The notes under the pieces: generated by a model | Told to the model about the DNA's origin: nothing | Databases searched by the model: none | Seen by the model: only the letters and a program-made list of their open reading frames with translations | Position numbers and translations under genes: made by a program | Part shown: piece after piece, positions 1 to 8,800 of the stretch | Numbering within the stretch: the first letter of the stretch is position 1 | Layout: each line of letters begins with the position of its first letter | Assembly (NCBI GenBank): GCA_934648845.1 | Contig: CAKUFS010000034.1 | Location: forward strand, 1-16,153 | Direction: 5' to 3' | DNA: 16,153 bases | Source of the DNA: an uncultured Eggerthellaceae bacterium | GTDB lineage: Bacteria > Actinomycetota > Coriobacteriia > Coriobacteriales > Eggerthellaceae

Positions 1-443
1 GATGCCACACAAGCGCGCCCTTGCGGATCGTCCATGGTGGTAACGTAGCCTGCCGGCTTATTCAGCATCAACGTCACTGTCTCTTCGCACAGCGTTACGG
101 CAACGCCATCGACTGTCACTACGTCTTTCCTGGTCACGCCGTCTTTTTGCGCGGGCATATCGATAGCAGGCGCATTGCCGACTGCCGAACCCGCTTCCGC
201 GCGCTTTTCCGCACCTGCGGCTCCACCTGCATAAACGCACACTTTCGTGCCAAGTTCCGTAACCACTTCGCCATTCACGGCAACGCGGCCATCAAGTATC
301 AGCTGCTCGCTTGCACGCCTGCTGGCAACACCTGCACGTGCCAGAAACTTCTGAAGACGCATGGTTTCAAACGCCGGAAAGGTCTCCGAAGAACCATGCG
401 CTTCATCAGGTGAAACATTCTTTTCTAACTCAGAATTCGTCAT
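1..443 (-). CDS. rluB: RluB/RsuA-family 23S rRNA pseudouridine synthase, 3' part missing at window edge
   Basis: Isomerises a specific uridine of 23S rRNA to pseudouridine (RluB/RsuA family); only the first ~147 codons are present. Seen: an S4 RNA-binding domain beginning MRLQKFLARAGVASRR, with a LILDGRVAVNGEVV stretch, then the start of the catalytic domain, LMLNKPAGYVTTMDDPQGR (about residues 125-143). The catalytic Asp would lie beyond the edge. Between the domains is a ~37-residue Ala/Gly/Lys-rich insert (residues 71-107) where relatives have a short linker. Start: the ATG at 443 overlaps the end of scpB by 14 bp and suits translational coupling, but adds 27 residues before the S4 domain. 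The ATG at 362 gives the standard N terminus but has no clear ribosome binding site. Last gene seen of the ABC-F-to-rluB operon; the scpA-scpB-rluB order is common in Gram-positives. Family assignment is firm; RluB rather than RsuA rests on context. Confidence 0.88.
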   Translation of the reverse strand, partial: MTNSELEKNVSPDEAHGSSETFPAFETMRLQKFLARAGVASRRASEQLILDGRVAVNGEVVTELGTKVCVYAGGAAGAEKRAEAGSAVGNAPAIDMPAQKDGVTRKDVVTVDGVAVTLCEETVTLMLNKPAGYVTTMDDPQGRACVA

Positions 444-1299
444 CGTCTTCGAACTCCAGCTTGCTTAAATCAATCTTGTCCACCAACCCAAAGCTCGAAG
501 AAAGCGCGGCATTCAGTAAATCGCGGGAAGACATCTGCGGCGGCGCAACTTCCTCTTCATCAAGCAAACTCAACTGCATATCTGCCAAACGCTGCATTTG
601 CTCTGCAGTGTTTCCATCGCTTGCCGCACCAGCACGCAATCCAGCGCCTTCACCTGCGGAAGCGTTGCCAGCGGCGCACACCTCACCCGCATCATCGCTG
701 CGCACGAGGGAAGACGAAGCGCTCGAAGTCGCACTCAAACGCTCACGAATAAGGGCGCGTGTCTCTTCATCGGGCGCAAACTGCGCCACATCGGGAAGAT
801 CGTCCACCGAACGAAGCCCGAAGCGCTCCAGGAAAACGCGCGTCGTAGCATATTGCATGGGATTTCCCGGCGCATCGGCAGTACCCGCTTCGCGCAAAAG
901 ACCTTTTTCGACCAAAGAGTTTATCGAACTATCGGAACTCACGCCACGCACCGATGCAACGCCGGCTCGCGTGATGGGCTGGCAATATGCAACAATGGCA
1001 AGCGTTTCCAACGCCGCCTGCGACAGCTTGCGCGTGTCCCACGAAATCACATAGCGCTCTATCAAGTCATGAAATGCCGGATGCGTGAAAAGACGCCAAC
1101 CACCAGCAACTTCTCGCAGCTGAATGCCGCGATTCTCGCGCTCGAATTCATCGCGCAGCGAAACAAGCGCCGATTCGACTTTCGCGGAATCAATCTCCAG
1201 CATGGTGGAAAGATCAATAACGCTGACCGGCTCATCGGTCACGAACAGCATAGCCTCTAGGGCACCTTTCAGCTGATCTTCTTGCAATCCGGAAAACAT
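430..1299 (-). CDS. scpB: Segregation and condensation protein B
   Basis: Dimeric winged-helix subunit that binds ScpA in the SMC-ScpAB complex, which compacts and helps segregate chromosomes. Seen: two winged-helix regions within residues 1-170, including the typical LSQAALETLAIVAYCQPITR (residues 92-111), RAGVASVRGV and YATTRVFLERFGLRSVDDLP (150-169). The start at 1299 is chosen because AAGGA lies five bases before the ATG; an upstream in-frame TTG at 1338 would add 13 basic residues and lacks this support. The protein is 289 residues, against the ~190-200 usual for ScpB. The excess is a C-terminal extension: an Ala/Ser/Gly-rich stretch (about 188-235), a Leu/Glu segment, and a very acidic end, EFEDDDEF. 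Follows scpA after 46 bp and overlaps the probable rluB start. The role of the tail is unknown; an acidic tail could contact ScpA or SMC, but that is a guess. Confidence 0.95.
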   Translation of the reverse strand: MFSGLQEDQLKGALEAMLFVTDEPVSVIDLSTMLEIDSAKVESALVSLRDEFERENRGIQLREVAGGWRLFTHPAFHDLIERYVISWDTRKLSQAALETLAIVAYCQPITRAGVASVRGVSSDSSINSLVEKGLLREAGTADAPGNPMQYATTRVFLERFGLRSVDDLPDVAQFAPDEETRALIRERLSATSSASSSLVRSDDAGEVCAAGNASAGEGAGLRAGAASDGNTAEQMQRLADMQLSLLDEEEVAPPQMSSRDLLNAALSSSFGLVDKIDLSKLEFEDDDEF

Positions 1300-1345
1300 G
1301 GGTATCCTTCTCTTCCTTTTTATTGACTGTTGGCGCAAACGTGCG

Positions 1346-2131
1346 TTACACGACCGATGTCAGCGCATCGTCGTCATCCAACAGCAACACGCCCGAGCCT
1401 TCAATGTAGTCGATCTCAATATCGCCAAACGATTCTTGCTGATGCACGGTCACCATGGAGCGCTTATACAGCTCAAGGATGGCCAAAAACGTGACAACAA
1501 TCACCTGAGGATGCGTATCTCCCGCTGTGAGCTGGGAAAACTTTAAGTGTTTCTCATTCACGATGCGCTCATGAATGGACCGCACGTACGTTTCCACGGG
1601 AATAGGCTTTGCGGCAATATGCTCAGACTCAAGCAAGAACACTTCGCGGCGCGCGAGCGCTTTTGCCGCAAGCGATGCGATATCCTCAAGCGTGGTGGAT
1701 TCCAACCAATCGGGCATTGCCCCTAAAAACTGCTGGTCAGGACCAAATGGACGCGCATGCATACGACCTTCCGCTTCGAAACGCGAATTCAGGGCATGGG
1801 CGGCGTTCTTGTACTGCTTATACGCCAGCAATCGCTCAATCAGAATGTCGCGCGCCTCGCTGGGGGAAAGCTGAGCTAACTCTTCATCAATGACCACTTC
1901 TTCTTTCGGAAGAAGGCTTTCCGCCTTTATCTTCAAAAGCGTGGCCGCCACCAGCAAAAAGTCGCTCGCAACGTCCAAGTCAAGGTCCTTCAGATTCGCA
2001 ATCTCGTCAAGATATTGGTCGATAATCTCAGAGATTGAGATAACGCCGATATCGACCTTTTGCCTGCTTACCAGGTACAACAGCAGGTCAAACGGCCCTT
2101 CAAAGCTATCTATACGAACTTTATACGACAT
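1346..2131 (-). CDS. scpA: Segregation and condensation protein A (kleisin)
   Basis: Kleisin subunit that bridges the SMC heads and recruits ScpB in the bacterial condensin complex at the nucleoid. Seen: the typical N terminus VRIDSFEGPFDLLLYLVSRQ with KVDIGVISISEIIDQYLDEI following (residues 5-44), then DLDLDVASDFLLVAATLLKI and KAESLLPKEE, all ScpA hallmarks. The C-terminal part contains the winged-helix-like region (about 205-245), with LTAGDTHPQVIVVTFLAILE. Length of 261 residues is normal. The start at 2131 is backed by a GGGAGGG ribosome binding site. It lies 13 bp after the site-2 protease gene and 46 bp before scpB, so it is co-transcribed. The last ~20 residues are acidic and leucine-rich (LLLDDDDALTSVV end). 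Nothing is missing. Confidence 0.96.
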   Translation of the reverse strand: MSYKVRIDSFEGPFDLLLYLVSRQKVDIGVISISEIIDQYLDEIANLKDLDLDVASDFLLVAATLLKIKAESLLPKEEVVIDEELAQLSPSEARDILIERLLAYKQYKNAAHALNSRFEAEGRMHARPFGPDQQFLGAMPDWLESTTLEDIASLAAKALARREVFLLESEHIAAKPIPVETYVRSIHERIVNEKHLKFSQLTAGDTHPQVIVVTFLAILELYKRSMVTVHQQESFGDIEIDYIEGSGVLLLDDDDALTSVV

Positions 2132-2144
2132 GCGCCCGCCCTCC

Positions 2145-2846
2145 CTACAAAAGCAAATCCAGAAGCGAGCCGGCCGTGGCGTTCAGATACCACCCAATAG
2201 GGTTAAAGCCAATGATCTGCGGAAGCAAAATGACGACAATCATGAAAATGGGAAGCGCCCACCGCTGCACTTTATAATACTGGGGCAGATAGCGCGGCGG
2301 CAGGATAACCGCCAAAATGGACGAACCGTCCAAGGGCGGAATCGGAATAAGGTTGAAGAACATGAAAATCAAGTTCAAGAACACAAAGAGCGGCAGCAAA
2401 AGCGTAACGATGTTATACACGATGGCGTTTTGCAGCAGCGCGGTTGCATCCGCCGCGGGCATTTGCATGATGGCGAAAGTCACCATGTGATAGACAAGCG
2501 CGCCCAAAAGCGCCATGACCAAATTTGCCGCAGGACCCGCAAGACCTACTACCAAATCACCTTTGCGCTTATCCTTGAAATAAAACGGATTATACGGCAC
2601 CGGTTTCGCGTAGCCAAACACCGGCAATCCAATGGCCATCAGGCATAACGGCATAATAACGGTGCCAAACGGATCAATGTGCTTCAAAGGATTCACCGAC
2701 AGCCGGCCCTGCATTTTTGCCGTGGGATCGCCCAGTTTATACGCTGCAAACCCATGCGCGACCTCATGGAAGACCATCGCGGGAATAAAGCACAAAATGC
2801 TGCACACCAGATACGGTATATCGATATTGAAAAAGCCCGATGTCAT
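2145..2846 (-). CDS. Site-2 protease family (M50) zinc metalloprotease, membrane protein
   Basis: Intramembrane metalloprotease of the M50/S2P family, expected to cut transmembrane substrates in the cytoplasmic membrane. Seen: the zinc motif HEVAH at residues 27-31 in the first membrane helix (H27, E28 catalytic, H31), and the third zinc ligand in FFNLIPIPPLDGS (D173), equivalent to the family NPxPPLDG motif. Between them GLAGPAANLVMALLGALVYH (101-120) is the conserved helix of the compact S2P group. Several further hydrophobic stretches (about 5-25, 60-75, 140-165, 190-220) suggest five to six membrane segments. Length of 233 is typical of the short class without a PDZ domain. A GGAGAGG ribosome binding site precedes the start. 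It sits 12 bp after trmL and 13 bp before scpA. M50 proteases beside scpAB are common in Gram-positives, but the substrate is unknown and no anti-sigma factor gene lies nearby. Confidence 0.93.
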   Translation of the reverse strand: MTSGFFNIDIPYLVCSILCFIPAMVFHEVAHGFAAYKLGDPTAKMQGRLSVNPLKHIDPFGTVIMPLCLMAIGLPVFGYAKPVPYNPFYFKDKRKGDLVVGLAGPAANLVMALLGALVYHMVTFAIMQMPAADATALLQNAIVYNIVTLLLPLFVFLNLIFMFFNLIPIPPLDGSSILAVILPPRYLPQYYKVQRWALPIFMIVVILLPQIIGFNPIGWYLNATAGSLLDLLL

Positions 2847-2858
2847 TGCCTCTCCAAA

Positions 2859-3344
2859 CTATTCCAGTCCCGGATACCCATTTTGGCGCAGCGCCTCATA
2901 TGAAGCAATGGCAACCGCATTGCTCAAATTCAAGCTGCGCTCATGGGGTCGCATGGGAATACGCACGCAGCTTTCCCGGTACGAATCAAGATATTCCTGG
3001 TCAATGCCACGACTCTCGCGCCCAAACAGCAGATAGCACCCCGGGCTGTAAACAGCCTCTTCCATTCGCTTCGTTGTTTTCCCCGTGAAAAGATGCAGTT
3101 CATCGTTGCCATGCGCCTCGAAAAACGCCGCTGCGCTGGGCCAACGAACAATCTCCACGTCTTCCCAATAATCGCAACCGCTGCGCGAAAGCTGTTTTGA
3201 GCTCAAGCGAAAACCCATAGGTTCCACTAAGTGAAGCACCGCACCCGTAATAGCGCAGGTACGCGCGATGTTTCCCGTGTTTTGGGGGATTTCGGGTTCA
3301 ATGAGCACCACATTGAAGGGAGCTTGCTGCAAGGAATGCGCCAT
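2859..3344 (-). CDS. trmL: tRNA (cytidine/uridine-2'-O-)-methyltransferase TrmL (SPOUT)
   Basis: SAM-dependent SPOUT enzyme that 2'-O-methylates the wobble nucleotide (position 34) of particular leucine tRNAs (TrmL/YibK family). Seen: N-terminal VVLIEPEIPQNTGNIART (residues 12-29) with the N-x-GNIAR motif; LLFGRESRGI (105-114) and IPMRPHERSLNLSNAVAI (129-146), the knotted SAM-binding motifs 2 and 3. Length of 161 is that of the minimal catalytic domain without an RNA-binding extension, as in E. coli YibK. Its ATG begins one base after the stop of the ABC-F gene (arrangement TAACATG), and AGGAGG lies about nine bases before the start, so translation is likely coupled. The family is certain; the leucine tRNA specificity is carried over from characterised members. 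Confidence 0.94.
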   Translation of the reverse strand: MAHSLQQAPFNVVLIEPEIPQNTGNIARTCAITGAVLHLVEPMGFRLSSKQLSRSGCDYWEDVEIVRWPSAAAFFEAHGNDELHLFTGKTTKRMEEAVYSPGCYLLFGRESRGIDQEYLDSYRESCVRIPMRPHERSLNLSNAVAIASYEALRQNGYPGLE

Positions 3345-3345
3345 G

Positions 3346-5448
3346 TTACAACGCCTCCTGCTGCTTTTTCAGCTCTTCTTCAAGCTCTTCATTCAAGACG
3401 AACCACTCTTCTTCTTCGGCGGAAATGCGCTGCTTCAAACGCGCGTGCTCGGCAATAACATCGCTGCTTGCGGCCTCGTTTACGTAAAAATCGGGGTCAG
3501 CCAAAAGCGCCATGATCTCATCCATGCGCGCGTTGTCTTTCTCAAGCAGCTTGTCCAGCTCGGCAATGCGCTTACGATGTCCCTTGAGCGCGGCATAAGC
3601 ACGGTTGCGCGCCTCGGCTTCGCGACGCTTCTGCTCTTTGCTTTTCGGCGCACTTTCCTTCGGAGCGGTCAAAGACGCCGTTCCCTTCGCCTTTGCAGCA
3701 GAAGCGTCCGCTCCACGATGGTTGCGCACCGTAACGTTTCCGCCGCCCTTGCCTGCCGCACCAGCAGCAGTCGTCCCACCAGCAGATTTCGTCGCATTTG
3801 TGGAAGCGTTTACACCCGCAGCACCTTTGATGGATGCTTCGGGGTTTTCGCCATCAACCTGGCCCGTCTTGTACAGATAATAATCGTAATCGCCATCGAA
3901 CAACGTAATTTTTCCTGGCATGACCTCCACAATCCTGTTGGCAACACCGCGAATCAAGTGACGGTCATGCGTGATGAAGATAATGGTGCCTTCAAACGAG
4001 CGCAGCGCCTGCTCCAGGATATCGGCACTCGCAATATCCAAATGGTTCGTCGGTTCGTCCAAACACAGAAGCGGCGCCGGAGCAACCAGCATTTTCGCCA
4101 AAGCAAGACGGCTTTTCTCGCCGCCCGAAAGAACGCTCACGCGCTTTTCAACGGCATCGCCCTCGAACAAGAACGCGCCTAAAAGCGTGCGTACTTGCGA
4201 AATGGTCCAGCCGGGAGCTACTTTGTCAAGCTCTTCAAAAACCGTGTTTCCGCTGCTCAGCTCTTCAAGTTGGTGCTGAGCGTAATAGCTTTTCGACACA
4301 TTTACACCGTAGCGAATCGTGCCTGCATCGGGAGAAAGAACCCCTGCAATCATCTTCAAAAGCGTGGATTTGCCCGCACCGTTCGGGCCAACCAGTGCAA
4401 TCTTGTCACCGCGATACATCGTGAAATCGAAGTTGTTGTACACCACGTTTTCGCCATAAGCTTTGCGAATGCCGCGCAATGTAACCACTTCGTCGCCCGT
4501 ACGCGGAGGCTGTACAAAGTTGAAATGAACAGTCTTGCGCTGCTCGGGCACCACAATGCGCTCGATTTTCTCCAACTTGCGTACGCGATCTTGCACTTGC
4601 TTCGCCTTCGTGGCCTTATAGCGGAACTTTTCGATGAACGCTTCCATGTGCGCAATCTCTTCGGCTTGCTTTTCCGCTTCAATGCGCAGTTTTTCCAGAC
4701 GCTCCTCGCGCGCTACCAGGTATTTTGAGTAATTTCCCTTGTAAAGAAGCAGTTTGCCGTTATCGATTTCCGCCACGCGGTCAACCATGTTGTCCATGAA
4801 TGCGCGGTCATGGCTTACCACTACAACCGTTCCCTCGTAGCTGCGCAAGAAGCTTTCCAGCCAGCGCACGCTTTCAAGATCAAGATGGTTCGTGGGTTCG
4901 TCCAAAAGTAGGACTTCCGGATTACGGATAAGAAGCTTTGCCAGCGCAATGCGCATCTGCCAACCGCCGGAATACTGGGCAGTTGAATGGCTCAAGTCGC
5001 TTTCCTTGAAGCCCAAACCGAACATAACCGAGCGCACTTTCGCCTCAAGCGTGTAGCCGCCCATCATTTCAAAGGCATCGCGCGCACGACCGCACGCCGC
5101 CAACTGCTCGGGTGTAGGATTTTCCCCCAGCGCAGCCTCCAGCTCATGCAGACGCTTCTCGGCCTCTAAGACCTCAACCTGGGAAGATATAACTTCATCG
5201 AAAATGGGGCGATCTTCCATTTCGATTGCTTCCTGCTTTAAGTAACCAACTTGGGCGCCATGGGCTAAAACAACGTTGCCCGAATCGGGATCGTCTTCAC
5301 CCGATATGATGTTGAGCATAGTCGTTTTGCCGGCACCGTTCGGCCCAACCAGCGCCAAGCGATCGTTTGCCTCAAGACGAAGCGTCGCATCTGAAAACAG
5401 GGTTCGTCCCCCGTATGATTTCGTTAAGTGTTCCAGCTGAAGAATCAT
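3346..5448 (-). CDS. ABC-F family ATPase (ribosome-associated, Uup/YheS-like)
   Basis: Soluble protein with two ABC ATPase domains and no membrane part; ABC-F proteins act at the ribosomal E site. Domain 1: Walker A GPNGAGKT (35-42), signature SGGWQ (160-164), Walker B LLLDEPTNHLD (180-190). The inter-domain linker (about 240-310) is the charged helical arm rich in Lys/Arg/Glu. Domain 2: Walker A GPNGAGKS (354-361), signature SGGEK (441-445), Walker B LCLDEPTNHLD (461-471). C-terminal: an Ala/Gly/Thr-rich disordered stretch (535-600), then a predicted coiled coil (605-700), as in Uup and YheS types. Both catalytic sites look intact. Start supported by AAAGGA five bases upstream of the ATG. 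First gene of the operon, with a 215-bp gap before it. It could be a general translation factor or a resistance-type factor; the housekeeping operon and long C-terminal coil favour the former. Confidence 0.92.
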   Translation of the reverse strand: MILQLEHLTKSYGGRTLFSDATLRLEANDRLALVGPNGAGKTTMLNIISGEDDPDSGNVVLAHGAQVGYLKQEAIEMEDRPIFDEVISSQVEVLEAEKRLHELEAALGENPTPEQLAACGRARDAFEMMGGYTLEAKVRSVMFGLGFKESDLSHSTAQYSGGWQMRIALAKLLIRNPEVLLLDEPTNHLDLESVRWLESFLRSYEGTVVVVSHDRAFMDNMVDRVAEIDNGKLLLYKGNYSKYLVAREERLEKLRIEAEKQAEEIAHMEAFIEKFRYKATKAKQVQDRVRKLEKIERIVVPEQRKTVHFNFVQPPRTGDEVVTLRGIRKAYGENVVYNNFDFTMYRGDKIALVGPNGAGKSTLLKMIAGVLSPDAGTIRYGVNVSKSYYAQHQLEELSSGNTVFEELDKVAPGWTISQVRTLLGAFLFEGDAVEKRVSVLSGGEKSRLALAKMLVAPAPLLCLDEPTNHLDIASADILEQALRSFEGTIIFITHDRHLIRGVANRIVEVMPGKITLFDGDYDYYLYKTGQVDGENPEASIKGAAGVNASTNATKSAGGTTAAGAAGKGGGNVTVRNHRGADASAAKAKGTASLTAPKESAPKSKEQKRREAEARNRAYAALKGHRKRIAELDKLLEKDNARMDEIMALLADPDFYVNEAASSDVIAEHARLKQRISAEEEEWFVLNEELEEELKKQQEAL

Positions 5449-5506
5449 GATTTCCTTTTTTCACGTACCCGCGGCCTCTGCACGCATTCACACACATGAA
5501 CGTTTA

Positions 5507-5512
5507 ATTTTA
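5507..5512 (-). promoter_or_regulatory. Possible -10 element for the ABC-F/scp operon
   Basis: On the minus strand this reads TAAAAT, five of six matches to the -10 consensus, about 58 bases upstream of the ABC-F start. I could not find a good -35 at the right distance, so the promoter call is weak. The gap 5449-5618 otherwise holds only a short tandem repeat. Confidence 0.3.
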
Positions 5513-5551
5513 CCGTATCAGCTGCGAGCAGGGCACGTCAGCAATTCTTTA

Positions 5552-5573
5552 CCACCGATTCGCCACCGATTCG
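5552..5573. repeat. Two perfect tandem copies of an 11-bp unit
   Basis: The unit CCACCGATTCG occurs at 5552-5562 and 5563-5573, followed by the first bases of a third copy (CCA). It lies upstream of the possible operon promoter. It is probably a small slippage duplication; an operator is possible but there is no other support. Confidence 0.7.
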
Positions 5574-5618
5574 CCATGCTCGGCGCAATGAGCAGCCCGC
5601 ACGTCAAAGCACCAGATA

Positions 5619-5652
5619 CAAAAACAGGCCACAAACCGGAGTTTGTGACCTG
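5619..5652 (-). terminator. Rho-independent terminator downstream of tRNA-Val
   Basis: On the minus strand CAGGTCACAAAC and GTTTGTGGCCTG pair around a four-base TCCG loop as a 12-bp stem with one mismatch (T against G, a wobble in RNA). A run of five T follows directly. It lies 11 bases after the tRNA 3' end and ends both the tRNA transcript and any read-through from the genes further right, isolating the ABC-F operon. Confidence 0.92.
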
Positions 5653-5663
5653 CGTACATTCAA

Positions 5664-5738
5664 TGGTGGTCGCTACAGGATTTGAACCTGTGACCCCCGC
5701 CGTGTGAAGGCGATGCTCTCCCGCTGAGCCAAGCGACC
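5664..5738 (-). tRNA. tRNA-Val (anticodon CAC, reads GUG)
   Basis: A complete 75-nt cloverleaf including an encoded CCA end. Acceptor stem GGTCGCT/AGCGACC (7 bp) with discriminator A; D arm GCTC/GAGC; anticodon stem TCGCC/GGCGG with one T-G wobble; anticodon loop TTCACAC giving CAC; variable loop GGGTC; T arm ACAGG/CCTGT with loop TTCAAAT. Every stem is intact. It has a nearby -10 element and a terminator, so it is likely a single-tRNA transcript. Confidence 0.97.
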
Positions 5739-5752
5739 AAAAATTGTGCTTG

Positions 5753-5758
5753 ACTATA
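5753..5758 (-). promoter_or_regulatory. Likely -10 element of the tRNA-Val promoter
   Basis: Minus-strand TATAGT ends 15 bases before the mature tRNA 5' end, giving a short leader of about 8 nt. A TTGCAT sits 20 bases upstream, slightly too far for a standard -35. Position and -10 match are good; the -35 assignment is open. Confidence 0.45.
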
Positions 5759-5842
5759 GTAACCGAACGCCCCGCCCAATGCAAGCACCGATTTTAAAGA
5801 CGCGCGAAGACCTCACTATCGCACCATAATCGCGCTCCCAGA

Positions 5843-8800
5843 TTACTCTTGCGCCCTCTTTTGCGCTTTCGCTTCCATGATGAGCATCTGCAAACGATTC
5901 TCAATATTCGCCTGCGCCATATCAGGATCATAATCAAGCGGAAGAATCTGCGCATCAGGATACATTTCCTTGAGCTTCTTCGTTATGCCGCGTCCCACCA
6001 CGTGGTTCGGCAAGCACCCAAAAGGCTGCAAGATGACAAACGCGCGACACCCGTGCTGTGCGTGATGGATGATCTCCGCCGGAATAAGCACACCTTCGCC
6101 CGCATCAAACGTGTGGTGGATGATGGGGTCGGACGCCACCACGATATCCTGCATGCGCGCTGCCGGCTCGTAAAGCGGGTGCGCCTTTGCAATTTGGTCG
6201 CACATATCGTGCGCAAGGTTGAATATCTCACTTTCAATGCGGAACGTGGCCTTGTAGCCAAACGGCTTGTCCAAGTGATATTCGCGCACCTGGCGATCCT
6301 TGTAGAAATATGATTTGCGAATGACATCGGTCATGCGCGCCTCGATGATTTCCATGCCGTTTTCTTCCAGGTATCGCTCGATATCCCGGTTTGCGCCTTC
6401 GTGGAAGTTCAGTAGGTACTCGCCCACAATAAGCACTTGCGGCTTAAGGTTCGAACGGTCATATTTCACGGTTTGCATAATCTGGATTGCCTGCTCAAAG
6501 GCCTTCTTCATACCGCGAATACCGCCCGCACGCAAACCGTTCATGGTCAACTCAAGCGCCTGTTCAAACGCTTTATCGGCGCTTCCCTTGACCAGCTCAT
6601 ACGGGCGCATCTTGCGCAGCAGCTCTTCAAGCGCGTCAACCATAGGCAACCCAAATGCAATACGCATGGCCGTGAGAAGATTCATTTTATAGCCCGGATG
6701 GACGTTGTGGTAATCAACGTCGTCGTTCGTGATAATGGGCACTTGCGGATACCCCGCATCATCAAGCGCTTTGCGCAAAAGCGCCGTGTAATGCGTCAAG
6801 CGGCAGTCGCCAATGTATTTTCCCATGGCAATCGCCACGTTATCAGGGTCCCACGCTCCGCTTTCAAGCGCCGCAAGCGCTTCGCCGATAACCACTTGGC
6901 ACGGGAAGCAAATATCGTTATGCACATAACGTTTGCCCAGGCGAATTGCCTCTTCGCGGCCAACGGGCAAAGAAACGGTCGCAAGGCCCTGACCCGCAAA
7001 AGCAGCCGCCATCAACATGCTGAACGCATGAGATGTGTTCGGCACTAGAACAGTTTTTGTCGGAATCATATCTTTCACGAACTTGGAATGATACGGATCG
7101 GCCAGCTTGTTAGACGCACGTTCCGGAACGGACACGGAATCGCTGGAAGCTGCAGCGGCCTGCGTAGCCAAGCGAGCACGACGCATATTTACCGTTTCCA
7201 CAAACGACCTCACGCGAATGCGCAAGGGGCCCACGATGTCGCTTTCATCGACTTTCAGAATAAGCGGCGCCTTTCCGCCAACCTCATCCATCACACGCAC
7301 AATCTCATCGGATAGATACGCATCATGTCCGCAGTTGAAATTGACAATCTGCGCGTATTCCAAATAGGGGCTGCGCGCCGCAACAAGCGCCGTAGAAAGC
7401 ATGCGCGCGTGGAAATTGTTTACCACGTCCAACAGCAAATTCGACAAATCTTCCGTATGGATTTCCGGAAGCGAATCCGCGGTGAGCACGGGAATACCGT
7501 ATTCCGTGAACATCTTGGGCAAGTCGTGGTTCACTAAGTCGTCATTTTGATACGGGCGCGAAGCAAGGATCATTGCGTACGTGCCATTCGCCTTGCATTG
7601 CTCCATAATGGCACTACCCCGCTGCTGAAGCGCGCTTCTGAACGCATCTTGCGCGGCGATTGCCTGGTCAAGTGCCTGCAGCACATCTGTTGACGCAATG
7701 CCGAACATCTCTTTCATGTACTGGCAAAGCTGCTTGTCGCGATCTTTCGTGCTGTACCAATGCCATAACGGTGCGTCGAAGGGAACGCCCCATCGATCAT
7801 AGGGGTTATCGGAATTCCCAATGACCATGGGGTACCCTTTTACCACGGCGCACATCGATTCAGCCGTTTTTTCCGTGCCCTCGCTCGGAACAACCGTGAT
7901 GATAGGCATGAAAATACGATCGACGCCCATTTTCACCAAGCTGCGAATATGCCCGTGGACAAGTTTCGCGGGGAAGCACACCGTGTCCGAGGTAACCGCG
8001 TGAAGGCCGCTTTCGTATATTTTGCGCGTGCTGAACGGCGAAAGTTTTACGCCAAAGCCAAGCGCCTTGAAAAACGTAGTCCAAAACGGCGCGTTGTCCC
8101 ACAATGCCAGAACGCGCGGCAAACCAATGACGACGCCCCTATCAGGGAAAAGTTGCTGGTAGGGGTATTCTTTGAACAGCAGCGCCTTGCGCTCTTCAAA
8201 CAAATTCGGAACACTCGCTTGCTCTTGTGCAACTTTTGCCAGCGCCTTTTTTGTCTCGCTGTCATGCGCATCGCCCACAACCTGCCCCTTCGGGCAACGA
8301 TTGCCCGTGATAAACGTCCGTCCGTTCGAGAACGTCAGACGCGTGCGGTTGCAGCGGTTCGCGCAAAACGGACAGGTCAGGTTCTGTTCTTGCTCGTAGG
8401 TCAGATTTGCCGCAGCCTCAAAACCAATGAACCGCGACTTCACCAGCGGATCGGCCGCGCGCAACGCTTCCATGTGCTCTTGCGTAAGCATAGCCGCGCC
8501 CAAAGCGCCCATAAGACCCGGATACGGCGCACGCACGACCTGTTTGCCCAGGTACTCCTCGAACGCACGCAAAACGGCATCGTTCATGAACGTGCCGCCC
8601 TGAACCACAATCGCGTTGCCCAGATTGTCAAGATTCGACAGGCGAATAACTTTCGTGAACACGTTTTCGATGATAGAACGGCAAAGACCCGCCATGATAT
8701 CGGCTGGCGTGCTTCCCCGCCGCTGCTCGGTAACAATATTCGAATTCATAAACACCGTGCAGCGACTTCCCAGCTGAGCAGGGCGTTTCGATGAAAACGC

